Shown: positions 24,233-33,752, numbered from the stretch's first letter. The stretch: 64,000 nt of DNA from Natranaerovirga hydrolytica (GCF_004339095.1 NZ_SMGQ01000011.1:831652-895651); one strand, 5' to 3'. Notes: generated by a model not told the origin, from the letters alone. A program made the numbers and translations.

Positions 24233-25018
24233 ATGTATTATAAAAATAATATAGGTTCTATTTATTATGAAGTTCATGGTCAGGAAAACGCTACGACAAT
24301 AGTTTTTTCCCATGGGGTTACTATGGATCATCGAACCTTTAAGGAACAGGTCAATGCTTTAAAAGATGAATACAGGGTAATTGTTTGGGATATGCCTTAT
24401 CACGGTAAATCGTCTGAAATACATAAAAACCTTCAATTCTCTACAACAGCCGCCGATTTTATTATTGAACTTTTAGACTCTTTAGACATACCTAATGCAA
24501 TATTATCCGGTCTTTCACTTGGCAGTTTTGTAACGCAACAAGCAGCTTATAAATATCCAGATAGGGTAGTAGCTACAATCCATCTAAGTGGAGGGTCATT
24601 ATATCCTAAATGTCCAAAATGGTTGAAAGTTCTTAATCCTGTTTTCTCATTACCTATAAGTATTCTTTCTCATCAGTCTTTGGCTAAGCATTTTGCTAAG
24701 CACAAAGCAATTACTCCACATACCATAGCTTATTTAGAAGAAGGGGTGCATAAAACAGGTAAAAAAGCATTGATGCATTTAATAAACGAAATGATTAATG
24801 ATATGGTCATTGGACTTCCTGAACCACTTGAACAACCGATGCTAATTACTTATGGGGACCATGAATTAAGTCCTATTAAAAAAATGAATAAAAAATGGCA
24901 CCATAATAGTCTAAACAGTCAACTATCAGTAGTAGAAAATGCACATCATATTCTAAACCAAGATAATCCAGAGGAATGTAATAAAGTTTTGTTATATTTT
25001 CTTAAAAGTTTAGCTTAA
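24233..25018 (+). CDS. Alpha/beta hydrolase
   Basis: 261 residues. It has FSHGVTMDHRTF (oxyanion region), the nucleophile elbow LSGLSLGSFV with Ser at about residue 98, ITYGDHELSP supplying the acid, and a late His in VENAHHILNQDNPEE. The full triad is present, so it should be an active esterase or related hydrolase. Substrate unknown. RBS AGGGGGAG. Second gene of the TetR operon; efflux or detoxification under inducer control is a plausible role. Confidence 0.83.
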   Translation: MYYKNNIGSIYYEVHGQENATTIVFSHGVTMDHRTFKEQVNALKDEYRVIVWDMPYHGKSSEIHKNLQFSTTAADFIIELLDSLDIPNAILSGLSLGSFVTQQAAYKYPDRVVATIHLSGGSLYPKCPKWLKVLNPVFSLPISILSHQSLAKHFAKHKAITPHTIAYLEEGVHKTGKKALMHLINEMINDMVIGLPEPLEQPMLITYGDHELSPIKKMNKKWHHNSLNSQLSVVENAHHILNQDNPEECNKVLLYFLKSLA

Positions 25019-25060
25019 TTAAGGGGTTAAGTGGCAATAGATATTAAAACCGCCATCATT

Positions 25061-25195
25061 TATGATACAGTTCACTTTGTTTAATCCTAAAATACCAACT
25101 CTTTTTCACAAATATCTAAATTTCATCACTCAATAACAAAAAAATCCACAATAATAAATCTTCTTATTATCGTGGATTTTAACTTTAGAGGTGAG
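25061..25195. repeat. Copy A of the ssrA 3'-end/terminator repeat
   Basis: About 130 bp that closely match 38862-39000. They include GGTTCACTTTGTTTAATCCT-like sequence, the whole ssrA terminator (AATCCACAATAATA ... TTATTATCGTGGATTTT) and the first bases of the ssrA 3' end (TTAGAGGTGAG for TATGGAGGTGAG). A probable outer attachment-site copy. Confidence 0.7.
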
Positions 25196-25264
25196 ACGTA
25201 AATCCGCTATAAGACATTATATACGTCCTTTGCCTTATAACTCTTACAGTTGTTATTATGATGG

Positions 25265-26047
25265 CTACCTTATAGTAGGTTTCAGGCTAAATACCAACGG
25301 AAATTTCCCTTCTAAATGCGAAAAATAAGAAAGCCCTTCTTTATCAAGTACCGAACCACCCATTCCTTGAGCGCAACGATCATATTCATTTAAGTACTCA
25401 ATACATAATCCCACTCCTGCTAATGAATTAACCAAATCACTCATTGTATACATCCAAAAGTAGTTTTCTGCTTCTTTATAGTCTGATGCATATCCACCAA
25501 TCTTATTAGAGACATCTGGCTCTTTACCAAAATTCGGGTATTTTATTGCTATGAAATTTTTTTAATCTTTACTTCATCAAAAGTATAGTAAAAAGGATGG
25601 CTATCATGAACATATAAAAACCCATCATCTTTTAAAAAGCACCTAATGGTTTTACCCCACTTCTTCAAATCCGGCAACCAACCGATACAGCCCTCTGATG
25701 TAAAAATTATATCATATTTACCTGCATGGTTATCCATAAGTTTCATAATGTCACAGTCAAGAAAATCTACATTTGTAACGCCTATATCATCTGCAAGTTT
25801 TTTTGCAAAATGTATGTTTTCAGAGACGAAATCTACGCCAGTAACTTGTGCACCCATTTTAGCCAATACTATTGAATCCGCTCCTGTATTAGAAGTATTT
25901 TCTTCTCTGAAACATCTCCAAGTTCACTTAATACCATTGGATTAAAATGTAATTATTTGCTTCAAAGTTCTTTTTAAAATGATTGTAATGGTCTTCTGAT
26001 AATAAACCCCAAGCCTTTTTATTTGCTTCAATTTCCTTCATATACAT
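25265..26047 (-). pseudogene. Class I SAM-dependent methyltransferase, frameshifted
   Basis: Pieces in different frames read MYMKEIEANKKAWGLLSEDH, then VLAKMGAQVTGVDFVSENIH (SAM motif I region), then YDIIFTSEGCIGWLPDLKKW, and a C-terminal MYTMSDLVNSLAGVGLCIEY. At least two frameshifts (about 25880-25945 and 25545) break it. Intact relatives are about 260-residue small-molecule methyltransferases. Confidence 0.75.
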
Positions 26048-26049
26048 AT

Positions 26050-26795
26050 CCTCTATCTATTAAACTTTCCCATTGCTTATAAATCACTTTAATCTGCTCA
26101 TCTAATTGTTCTTTTTCTGATAGAAGAACCGTTAGAATGATGTGATCATATTGATTTTTTTCAATCTCTTGCTCAAGCTCTCTTTGTTTTTCTTCTAGAT
26201 TCTCGATTTATTTTTCAAGCTCCTCTGGTGTAAGTAGAGCACTCTTTCTTTTTTCTATATGATTAATATTTGAGACTTGTCTAACCTGTCCTTTCTCCTC
26301 CACTTAATGATCCAAAAGTCATTTTTCTAAGGGTGCTGATGTCTAGTCCTTCACACACTTGATTCACTTTAGTTTCCAATTGGTACCCATCAAGTCTTTC
26401 ATACGCCTCTACATATTGACCATACTTAGCCATTGCTTGTTCTAAATGTTTCTGATCCAAAGTAGCGAAGGTCTTTTCAAGATTTTGTAGTTCCTTTTTA
26501 ATCTCTATAGCTTTTTTAAAAGCTTGCCACAAAACTTCTTCCACTTCCGTAGAACCTTCTATATGATAAATCTGCTCTAAATAACCAAGCTTTGCACCTT
26601 TTCTAATGTGAATGGATCCCCCTTGGTATTCTTCATACCCATTAAATTTTTCATCAGGGTAGATTTTCCACAACCATTCTGGCCACTGAGCCCAATTCTG
26701 TCACCTGTTTTTATTTCAAAAGATATATTTTCAAACACCTCATTGGCACCATAAAATTTACTTAATTCACTTACATTACATTATATCATTGTCAA
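26050..26795 (-). pseudogene. ABC-F type ATPase, internally deleted and frameshifted
   Basis: The first domain is recognisable: SELSKFYGANEVFENISFEI, Walker A GQNGCGKSTLMKN, then after a frameshift GGSIHIRKGAKLGYLEQIYH and the signature FGSLSGGERT. The second ATPase domain is missing. The C-terminal coiled coil follows directly, with an in-frame stop (NLEEKQRELEQEIEKNQYDH). ABC-F proteins of this size class often protect ribosomes from antibiotics. This one cannot be functional. Confidence 0.78.
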
Positions 26796-26890
26796 TTCCT
26801 CACTTTTTATCTTAATTAAATTTAATTTAATCAATATGATAGCTGCAACGCGCCCTTCCTCACCCTGATCCAAACTAGGAAAAAACTAAA

Positions 26891-26925
26891 AAAACCCAAG
26901 GCCAATTAGCCTTGAGTTCATATAT
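26891..26925 (-). terminator. Terminator on the minus strand
   Basis: On the minus strand ACTCAAGGC, loop TAATT, GCCTTGGGT and a run of seven T. It would end transcripts coming from 27.1-28.4 kb. Confidence 0.65.
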
Positions 26926-26946
26926 GGTCAGTTTATAAATGATTTC

Positions 26947-27099
26947 TCATTTTCTAAAAGAATACTGATTAAATATATCCCTAGTCACTAATAGAATCTT
27001 TGCAGCTTGAATCTTAAAAATGGACGCACCTCTCCCGTAAACAGGTAAAATTGCTATCATTAAAAATTCAAATGTAATCCATCTTAGTGTTGTAGTCAT
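26947..27099 (-). CDS. Possible small hydrophobic peptide, 50 residues
   Basis: ATG at 27099 opens a 50-codon frame (MTTTLRWITFEFLMIAILPV at its start) ending at TGA 26947-26949, with GGAGATGG upstream and a terminator just downstream. The first 22 residues could be one membrane helix. No family recognised. The stretch 26796-27304 holds nothing else visible. Confidence 0.25.
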   Translation of the reverse strand: MTTTLRWITFEFLMIAILPVYGRGASIFKIQAAKILLVTRDIFNQYSFRK

Positions 27100-27304
27100 A
27101 GGATATATTACCATCTCCAGCCCTTGGACTGTATTCCTTTCATAATTTTCTAAATTTTATTATAGTAAATCCTTAAATAGTTGTCAAATAATTTTTCAAA
27201 ATAAAAATATTTTATATTGAGTAAATTACTATCTTAACTTATTTAATTATATATGAGATTAACCTATATTACTGATCTAAAAATACGCTACAAATCTTTT
27301 GATA

Positions 27305-28351
27305 CTAAATATTATCCACGCACCCTGATTCGATTATGGAAAAGGATACGTTATCACAATTAATTTCTGCTAATGCACCATAAGGCAAACAAAATTTAGG
27401 CTCAGTGTGACCAAAATTCATATTATAAAGGATAGGCAGGTCTTCTTTTCCAAATTCTTTCATGACTTTCCTTATAGCCAACTTATATGCCTCATAGTGA
27501 GCCTCATCTTGAGGTTTCCCCCAAATAATGCCCTTTAATCTGTCTAATATTCCTGTAATGCCATAATTTCTTAAACCACATTCAATAAACCATGCAGGAG
27601 GTTTGTCTTCAGATGTCTCTAGAAATAAAATGCAATCCTCAAAATCCTCAGGTTGTGGAAAAATGTCTGTTCCTCTTAACATATCAAAGACTTCTACACA
27701 ACCACCTATTAAATGACCTTGAACAATACCTTTACCTTGTAGAAGTTCATAGCCTTTGTTTTGTTTATACTTTCGTTTAGTGAATTTATTCTTTTCTTCC
27801 CACGGCAAAAACTCACTAGTCCATTCCATAGCTGGTTCAATTTGTCCGATTAGTTTATCACTGAATATTGTCTTATTAAGGTATTCTATAGTATATTGGC
27901 TCATAGAAATATTTTCTGCAAAATCCACTAATAACGTTGGTCCATAAACACTTGATAGTCCCGCTTTATAACAAATCAAATGTGCAGTCGTAGTATCTGA
28001 ATATCCCATGAAAACCTTTGGATTTTGAGCAATAATACTAAAATTAATGTATGGAAGCATTCTTATACTTTCGATACCTCCAATACAAGCAATTATCCCT
28101 TTTATTGAAGGGTCTTTAAATGCATCCATTAAGTCCTGTGCTCTTTTTTCAGGATGATTGTATAAATACTCAGAGCCTGCTAATGTGTGCTCCATTTCTA
28201 CTGGCTCTAAACCGAATATTTGTTCAAGTCGATCTTTGCCTTGTTTGTAACGCCATAATATATCTAGATCTCCTGAACCACCCCAGGATAAACTTACTAA
28301 AGCTATTTTATCCCCACGTTTTAACATATTAGGTTTTTTTAATTTTTTCAT
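27305..28351 (-). CDS. S66 family peptidase (LD-carboxypeptidase / MccF-like)
   Basis: 348 residues of the S66 serine peptidase fold. The nucleophile Ser lies in VFMGYSDTTTAHL. The acid comes from ILFLETSEDKPPAWFI, and the His from NMNFGHTEPKFCLPYG, the usual Ser-Glu-His triad. CIGGIESIRMLPYI is the conserved oxyanion loop. Length and the long insert suit the MccF group, which cleaves the amide of toxic aminoacyl nucleotides, rather than the shorter LdcA group. RBS AAGGAG. An intact gene in an otherwise decayed stretch. Confidence 0.85.
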   Translation of the reverse strand: MKKLKKPNMLKRGDKIALVSLSWGGSGDLDILWRYKQGKDRLEQIFGLEPVEMEHTLAGSEYLYNHPEKRAQDLMDAFKDPSIKGIIACIGGIESIRMLPYINFSIIAQNPKVFMGYSDTTTAHLICYKAGLSSVYGPTLLVDFAENISMSQYTIEYLNKTIFSDKLIGQIEPAMEWTSEFLPWEEKNKFTKRKYKQNKGYELLQGKGIVQGHLIGGCVEVFDMLRGTDIFPQPEDFEDCILFLETSEDKPPAWFIECGLRNYGITGILDRLKGIIWGKPQDEAHYEAYKLAIRKVMKEFGKEDLPILYNMNFGHTEPKFCLPYGALAEINCDNVSFSIIESGCVDNI

Positions 28352-28401
28352 ATATTTCTCCTTATCTATAAGAATAATATAGTGACTTTATCATTAAAAG
28401 A

Positions 28402-28449
28402 CAAAAACGTCCCTTATCTTTTTCACAGACAAAGCAGACAAAGGGACGT
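28402..28449 (-). terminator. Terminator after the flavodoxin gene
   Basis: ACGTCCCTT (28407-28415) pairs with AAGGGACGT (28441-28449). On the minus strand the hairpin runs into TTTTTG. Confidence 0.6.
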
Positions 28450-28469
28450 ATCATCTGTCTGTTTCTTTG

Positions 28470-29215
28470 AAACTTATCTTCTTATAACCAGCCGCTTTAT
28501 GCTCCTTCCTGTATTGCTCTATGAATAATCCTTTACATTATATAATATATTCCAATTTTACTCCTCTCCCCTTATCTTAAGTTAAATTTTAGTTTTTGAT
28601 ACCATTTCCCTTATCCATTGCTGAGCCCTTTCAATGGCAACCTTCTTATCCTTAGTTAATGGTTCAATAAATTCAATGTGACTTACAATGTGACTATTTT
28701 TTAGATGCTTCTTCATATTGATAAAGGTCTTTCCATTTTGCCCTCCATTGCAGCTAAATAGTCCTACTGTTTTCCCACTAAAATCAACCTTAGAAAGCAA
28801 GGTGGAAATTGGAGGTGCATAGGTCCATGCCCATACTGGGGTTCCAATTATAATAAAATCATAATCCATTGGGTCTACCTCAAAAGGCATAAGCTCTGGT
28901 TGCTTTTTCATAAGCACCTGACTACCACCCCAAAAATATTTGGAAAAGCTCTTAGACTTGATTTCCTTTTTAGGGTTTAGCTGTAACAAATCAGCGCCTA
29001 TTTCTTCTGCCATTACCTTGGCTATAAGCTTTGTATTGCCTTCCAATGAATAATAAATAACTAATCTTTTGTTATTTTTTTCTACCATAATACTATACCC
29101 CTTCCGTTTTTTTCTTTTTTTGGGTTACTTTATTTTGTCCAAAGCTATAGTCTATTGCTTTAGACGTACATCTACACAATCTTTACAAAGAACATATTCA
29201 CTAAAATTGATTTCG
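28470..29215 (-). repeat. Second copy of a flavodoxin-ferredoxin cassette
   Basis: 28470-28700 and 29075-29215 match 23103-23345 and 23360-23540, including non-coding flanks. Copy 1 kept the ferredoxin motif and lost the flavodoxin body. This copy kept the flavodoxin and its ferredoxin is ruined (CKDCVDV then stops). A shared downstream stretch encodes GLFIEQYRKEHKAAGYKKIS in one frame, possibly the tail of a third gene. Confidence 0.65.
28582..29088 (-). CDS. Flavodoxin
   Basis: 168 residues. LVIYYSLEGNTKLIAKVMAE is the FMN phosphate loop (T/S-rich, ending in NT). IIIGTPVWAWTYAPPI is the 60s loop with the flavin-stacking Trp, and LFSCNGGQNGK the 90s loop. It resembles flavodoxins annotated as NAD(P)H-type in Clostridia. 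The ribosome site GGAAGGGG is present. Its former ferredoxin partner upstream is decayed. Intact and probably functional as an electron carrier. Confidence 0.87.
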   Translation of the reverse strand: MVEKNNKRLVIYYSLEGNTKLIAKVMAEEIGADLLQLNPKKEIKSKSFSKYFWGGSQVLMKKQPELMPFEVDPMDYDFIIIGTPVWAWTYAPPISTLLSKVDFSGKTVGLFSCNGGQNGKTFINMKKHLKNSHIVSHIEFIEPLTKDKKVAIERAQQWIREMVSKTKI

Positions 29216-29267
29216 TACCTTATCAGTTTTTACGAGTACAGTTTCAAGTTGGATTAAATGTTCATGT

Positions 29268-30039
29268 TTATTCTACTCTTCGTGTTTTTTCTCTGTTTTC
29301 ATTGCTTAGTGTTTTTAACACCATACAAATGCTATCAATATCATCATTAGATAAATCCTCAAAGTCATCTAATTTTTGTTGAATGTCTTTAATAATTTCT
29401 TCTTGATATGTTTTAGTTTCACTTACATCTTTCAAAAAATAAGTTGCAATAGTTCCTGTTAGCATTCCAATAAATCCTATGCCTACCAACATTAAAATAG
29501 CTGCCAACACTTTCCCGCCTATTGTATTAGGTGAAATATCTCCATATCCTACAGTTGTAGTTGTAACAAAAGACCACCAGAAAGAATCTACTATTGTCAT
29601 ATCTTCAAGTTTATATATTAATAAAGCACCTATACAATTAATTGTAATGGTAAGCATTATCATATATATTAATCCATTAGTTTTTAGAAAAGATACTATT
29701 TTATCCTTGAACTTTGATAGCCAAATAGTTGTTCTTAATACTCTAGATACTTTAGATAGTCTTATTATTCTAGCCAACCTTGTTAAACGTGCTAATCTAA
29801 ATACTGATGAGAATGGTATTATTGCTATTAAATCAGGTATGTTTTTCTTAATTATAGATAAGTTTTCTCTTTGCATATAGAAGACTAATAAAATAGTCCA
29901 ATATAAACACACTTAAAATAGTTGTATCTATATATGTAAATACTTGATGATCAACATTGTATACTAATTCAATTCCAAGTAATGAAACTGCTACAAGTGC
30001 TAATATTATCATTGTGCTTTCATATGTTTTCTTTAACAT
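29268..30039 (-). pseudogene. Voltage-gated-type K+ channel, one frameshift
   Basis: The first 60 codons (YIDTTILSVFILDYFISLLY) encode helices S1-S2 and end early. After a dinucleotide loss near 29880 the second frame continues with an S4-like segment (RLARLTRLARIIRLSKVSRV), the selectivity filter TTTTVGYGD and a pore helix, then a cytoplasmic tail. Restoring two bases in the AAGAGAAAAC stretch would give an intact six-helix channel of about 255 residues. It is a pseudogene, or a sequence error if reads disagree. Confidence 0.75.
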
Positions 30040-30850
30040 TAAATCACGTATATATTTTATTTTTTTCTACCAAAAACTTCCTACTAACCACCATCAAATT
30101 ACATTTTACATTATTTTCAATTATATATCAATTATGTGCTAATACTATATTTCATTTTTAAATTGATGTAATTGACTTTAATTTAATTGTATAACTTTTT
30201 TTATAAATACGCACAAATCATATTATCATTGAATAATTTCGATGTTTTAGATATGGTTTCAAATATAATATTTAGCACTTTTCGGAATAAACTACGTGAT
30301 AGGATAAAGAGTGCAATGTTAAATCGTTATGCCAAAGGATATAAAAGGAATAAAAAGGTTGATAACTAAGTAGTACACTATTAGATATCTTGTATTCATT
30401 TTTAAATTATTTCCACCACTATGTTATTTGCTGATGTTTATAGAATTAGTCGCAATTAAAAGTGCATATATAAAACGCGGTAATAACTTATTTTTTGTAA
30501 TAAAAAAATATTTATTAATTAGATTTATTGAAAAATGAAAAAGGAGTGTAACTAATAAACTGGTGCCATTGTGACTCCAAGTAGACAAATAGAATTACTA
30601 CAAATAATCGACATAACACTTTCAGATTACTAAAATTCAATTAAGCTAAACAAAAAGCCTTGATTTACAAGGCTTTTCACAACAAAGGTAAAACATAAAG
30701 GTTCTACCCACTAGAAGACAATATAAACGTCCCCTTGTCTTTTCTAAAAAACATCCCAAAAGTTTAAATTAAATAACCCCTCCCTTTTAGGCAATTTTTT
30801 TACTTTTATTTCATATTATTTAAAGAAATCACTTATTAGGAGATGTTTTT
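30040..30850. other. Long stretch without a convincing gene
   Basis: Very AT-rich. A 60-codon frame at 30187-30369 has no Shine-Dalgarno and no recognisable domain. The only clear structure is the terminator-bearing repeat at 30562-30690. Nothing else is supported. Confidence 0.5.
30562..30690. repeat. Terminator-bearing repeat (pair with 32888-33020)
   Basis: Contains CCAAGTAGA, TACTACAAA, CACTAAAATT-like blocks and the hairpin AAAAAGCCTTGATTTACAAGGCTT. The same blocks occur in order at 32888-33020, there followed by CACAATGGAGATG, which resembles the ssrA 3'-end border. On the minus strand the hairpin is a good terminator. Confidence 0.5.
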
Positions 30851-31561
30851 ATGAATTCTTCATTTTTCAACAAATCAAATGTCTATGTATTAGACCATCA
30901 ACAAGGGGATGTCAGCGGCGATAGCTTTGATGACCATATCTACTTATTAGGAGAGAGACCATATGGCTTAGAAAGTCCCTTCGTCACTAATATAACGCTA
31001 ATGATTCAAGATAAATCAATAAATAAAACCTATACCATTACTCCAAAAAATAATTCTGGCTATAATCCAACACTATTTTTAGGAGACTTTACTGGTGATA
31101 AAGTCAATAACATACTACTTAGTATTGATTCTGGTGGAAGTGGTGGCTATGCCTTTTATTACATATACACCTTTGTAAATAATACACCCAAGGTACTCTT
31201 TGATCATGAAGTTTTTGACAAGCATTATACTTATAAAGTGATTTATCAAAATAATTATCAAGTAGATGTCCTAAGGGATCCGTCAAAAAAATATATTATA
31301 GATATCAAAACCAAAGGAAAAGAGTATTTATCAGAAATATATACTTCTGAAGGGTTTCTTAAAAACCCTATTGAAGGGTGGGTAAATCCTCTTGGAGGCC
31401 TTTACCCTATAAACTTTCAAAGAGACGGCGTTTACGACCTATATGCTACTCAAAGTATCGCTGGTAGGTATAATGCCGATAGCCTTGGCTACGTCCAAAC
31501 CTCATTAGAATGGGATGGCACAAATTTCATTCCATTTTTTCAAACTGTTGGCATTTTATAA
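30851..31561 (+). CDS. VCBS/FG-GAP-like repeat protein
   Basis: 236 residues. Two calcium-loop-like segments, QGDVSGDSFDDHIYLLGE and LGDFTGDKVNNILLSIDSGG, are typical of FG-GAP/VCBS propeller blades. A fairly common Firmicute family of this size has no known role. There is no signal peptide. RBS AGGAGATG. It stands alone within the ssrA-linked stretch and is intact. Confidence 0.65.
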   Translation: MNSSFFNKSNVYVLDHQQGDVSGDSFDDHIYLLGERPYGLESPFVTNITLMIQDKSINKTYTITPKNNSGYNPTLFLGDFTGDKVNNILLSIDSGGSGGYAFYYIYTFVNNTPKVLFDHEVFDKHYTYKVIYQNNYQVDVLRDPSKKYIIDIKTKGKEYLSEIYTSEGFLKNPIEGWVNPLGGLYPINFQRDGVYDLYATQSIAGRYNADSLGYVQTSLEWDGTNFIPFFQTVGIL

Positions 31562-31574
31562 TTTTAAGGAAGGA

Positions 31575-31835
31575 CTACTTGCTTACACAATTTCTCCCCT
31601 TTTTCTTTGCTCTATATAAAGCTGTATCTGATGCTTTCATCACTTCACCAGCTGTTTTTTATACTGGCCTTTTTTCTCTGCAACACCTAAACTTACCGTT
31701 ACATACAGCTGCTTTGGCCCACTTTTAACATTTTTATTAGATTTTGTTTTCTTACTGCCATAATATGGATACCCTGCTTTAGCAATTCTTAATTCCTCAA
31801 GGTGTGGTATGACATCTAATTCAAACCTAGAAAAG
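31575..31835 (-). pseudogene. GGDEF domain, C-terminal remnant
   Basis: HLEELRIAKAGYPYY and LYVTVSLGVAEKKGQ are the late GGDEF motifs. After a frameshift near 31655 the usual ending ASDTALYRAKKKGRN follows to a stop at 31575. The catalytic GGDEF half is missing; homology ends near 31835, where an IS3 fragment begins. Confidence 0.65.
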
Positions 31836-31847
31836 GAGTTATAAATT

Positions 31848-32085
31848 ATGGCAAACAATAAATACGATCCAAACTTACAAAAGAGAATTATTCGTCTTCA
31901 TCTTGAAGAAGGGCAATCTGTAAAAAGCTTACCTGATGAGTACAATCTAGGTAGTGGCACATTACGCTACTGGTGACAATCTTAATGAAGCAATTAACGA
32001 TTATGTCTTTGATTGGCATAACTATAGAATACCACATTCATATAAGAAAGGACTAACACCTTTTGAGGCTAGACCTTTAAACTAG
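31848..32085 (+). pseudogene. IS3-family transposase remnant (OrfA start joined to OrfB end)
   Basis: AAAGGAG and ATG at 31848 open MANNKYDPNLQKRIIRLHLE, an IS3-type OrfA helix-turn-helix, which stops at GTLRYW. Another frame then gives the last residues of an OrfB integrase (INDYVFDWHNYRIPHSYKKG then LTPFEARPLN). The middle of the element is deleted. Confidence 0.65.
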
Positions 32086-32120
32086 CACATGGTATTACAA
32101 TTTTGCTTGACCAGAACATT

Positions 32121-32474
32121 TCAATGTTTCCTGTTATCAAATTTTCGTTCTACTAAGTTGGCCACTTTTTCTTCGTTACATTTTGTTTTATGTGGTTTGA
32201 ACTGCGCTACAGTATATGATGAAACTAAACCTTCCTGTTTCATAATACGCCCAATTCGACGTCGTGAGATTTTCAAATCCTTTTTAGCAAGTTCTTTTTT
32301 GATTTTACGTGTGCCATAATTATTGCGACTTGCTTTAAATATATCTTTTATTATTTGCACTAATTCAGACTCATTAGATTTTTGCTTGGCTTCATAATAA
32401 TAGGTGCTTCTTGGAAATTTAAGGACCCTACACATTACTGATACTGAGTATTTGTGAAGATTATTCTGTATCAC
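32121..32474 (-). pseudogene. IS3-family OrfB, truncated
   Basis: 117 residues covering the N-terminal HTH_21-type region (LKFPRSTYYYEAKQ, NNYGTRKIKKELAKKDLKIS then RRRIGRIMKQEGLVS). The DDE integrase core that should follow is absent. The frame ends at FDNRKH, near the end of the other IS3 remnant, so a deletion removed the catalytic part. Confidence 0.72.
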
Positions 32475-32476
32475 AT

Positions 32477-32767
32477 TTACTTTCGTCCTAAGATCAGCGC
32501 TGCTTGCTTTAAAATATCGTTCTCGATTAATAACTGTTGATTTTCTTTACGAAGCTTTAGCAGCTCTTCTTGCTCAGGAGTTAAGTTATCTTTTTCCTTG
32601 AATGAACCACTATTTGATTCTTGGTTAATCCACTTATCTAAGGTTGAATACCCAACGTCATATTCTTTGGTAATCTCGCTCTTGCTTTTACCATTTTTAT
32701 AAAGCTGGACTAATTGATGTTTGAACTCTGGTGTGAAGGTACGTCTTGGTTTTTTAGACTCGGTCAT
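32477..32767 (-). CDS. IS3-family transposase OrfA
   Basis: 96 residues: helix-turn-helix RRTFTPEFKHQLVQLYKNGK, then a leucine-rich coiled coil (LLKLRKENQQLLIENDILKQ) typical of IS3 OrfA. It is intact, but its OrfB partner is truncated, so the element cannot move by itself. A possible terminal repeat beginning TGTCCAGTTAAGTG lies near 32820. Confidence 0.78.
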   Translation of the reverse strand: MTESKKPRRTFTPEFKHQLVQLYKNGKSKSEITKEYDVGYSTLDKWINQESNSGSFKEKDNLTPEQEELLKLRKENQQLLIENDILKQAALILGRK

Positions 32768-32887
32768 GGTTTGTACTCCTTTAGGTTTATTATTATATAA
32801 TACATGACCTTAAAATAACTGTCCAGTTAAGTGTAACCTATCCAATTGATGGTAATACTATATTATTTAGTGAGGTTTATAGAATTT

Positions 32888-33020
32888 ACTGGTGTGTCAT
32901 TATGTCACCAAGTAGATACCTAAATTTACTACAAAAAATCATCTTGAGACTTTTAATCACTAAAATTAAATCCAGATACACAAAAAGCCTTGATTTACAA
33001 GGCTTCTCACAATGGAGATG
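32888..33020. repeat. Terminator-bearing repeat (pair with 30562-30690)
   Basis: Same order of blocks as at 30562-30690, including the AAAAAGCCTTGATTTACAAG hairpin. It continues with CTCACAATGGAGATGCACC, similar in placement to the ssrA 3'-end border. It could be an old attachment site from another tRNA-like gene. The gap 32768-33120 contains nothing else clear. Confidence 0.45.
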
Positions 33021-33120
33021 CACCATAGTAAGTGTATACATCAACATCCTCTTATCTTTATATTTCTTTATTAGATTATTATTCTAAAATTCTATTACTT
33101 CATCACGCTGCAACTTTCTT

Positions 33121-33723
33121 TCAATTTTTACACTCAAGACAGTATTGAATTAATCTCTCCATATTTGTTTTCTCATCTCCTTGAAGCTTTTTCATGAAAT
33201 TTTCTAACTGTATTGTATCACTGTTTTTTTCTATATATTTTACATCTGTAGGGAAAATTTTTATATATTGTTTTTTTATATCTTTTCCAGACTTTTGATA
33301 TATAATATCACTTCTATTAAGAACTTCTTCTAAATTAGAGATATTGAAGATGGGTTCTATATATTCAAAAGCCCAATGATTTTTGAACATCTCTTTATTA
33401 ATAAAAGAATGCTTTACACTCTCAGAACAATCATCGGTATCCATTATAATAAATAACCTAAACTGTTCAAGTTTTCTCTTTCTCCCTTTTCCAACAACTG
33501 ATGTTTTAGGAAATTCATTTGTAAAACTATCTATACTTTGAAAAACTCTATTATTTAGATGATTCTTTAAACTTGTTATTTGAATGCTTTTTTCTCCATT
33601 TTTATCATCATAAATATCTATGCTAATTCTCAAATTTTGTCTAATAAACTTGCATAACTGTGATTCAGATTTTCCATGACATATTATTACAGCTTTTGTA
33701 TATGATAGTTTTCTTTTGCTCAT
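33121..33723 (-). CDS. TOPRIM-like protein, RloB/AriB-type partner of the ATPase
   Basis: About 200 residues. AVIICHGKSESQL and RLFIIMDTDDCSESV occupy the places of the TOPRIM GKxE and DxD metal motifs; the Glu is kept in CHGKSE. Small TOPRIM-like proteins paired with an AAA_15 ATPase occur in RloA-RloB and PARIS (AriA-AriB) defence systems. Start MSKRKL at 33723 is preferred, since GGGGGGAT lies just before it. It follows the ATPase gene by 29 bp, so it is one operon. The family name is uncertain. Confidence 0.65.
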   Translation of the reverse strand: MSKRKLSYTKAVIICHGKSESQLCKFIRQNLRISIDIYDDKNGEKSIQITSLKNHLNNRVFQSIDSFTNEFPKTSVVGKGRKRKLEQFRLFIIMDTDDCSESVKHSFINKEMFKNHWAFEYIEPIFNISNLEEVLNRSDIIYQKSGKDIKKQYIKIFPTDVKYIEKNSDTIQLENFMKKLQGDEKTNMERLIQYCLECKN

Positions 33724-33752
33724 GTAATCCCCCCTTACTATTATCATAAGTG

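Noticed and set aside
30187-30369. 60-codon plus-strand frame
   Set aside because: No Shine-Dalgarno, no family, and located in extremely AT-rich DNA; not enough to call a gene.
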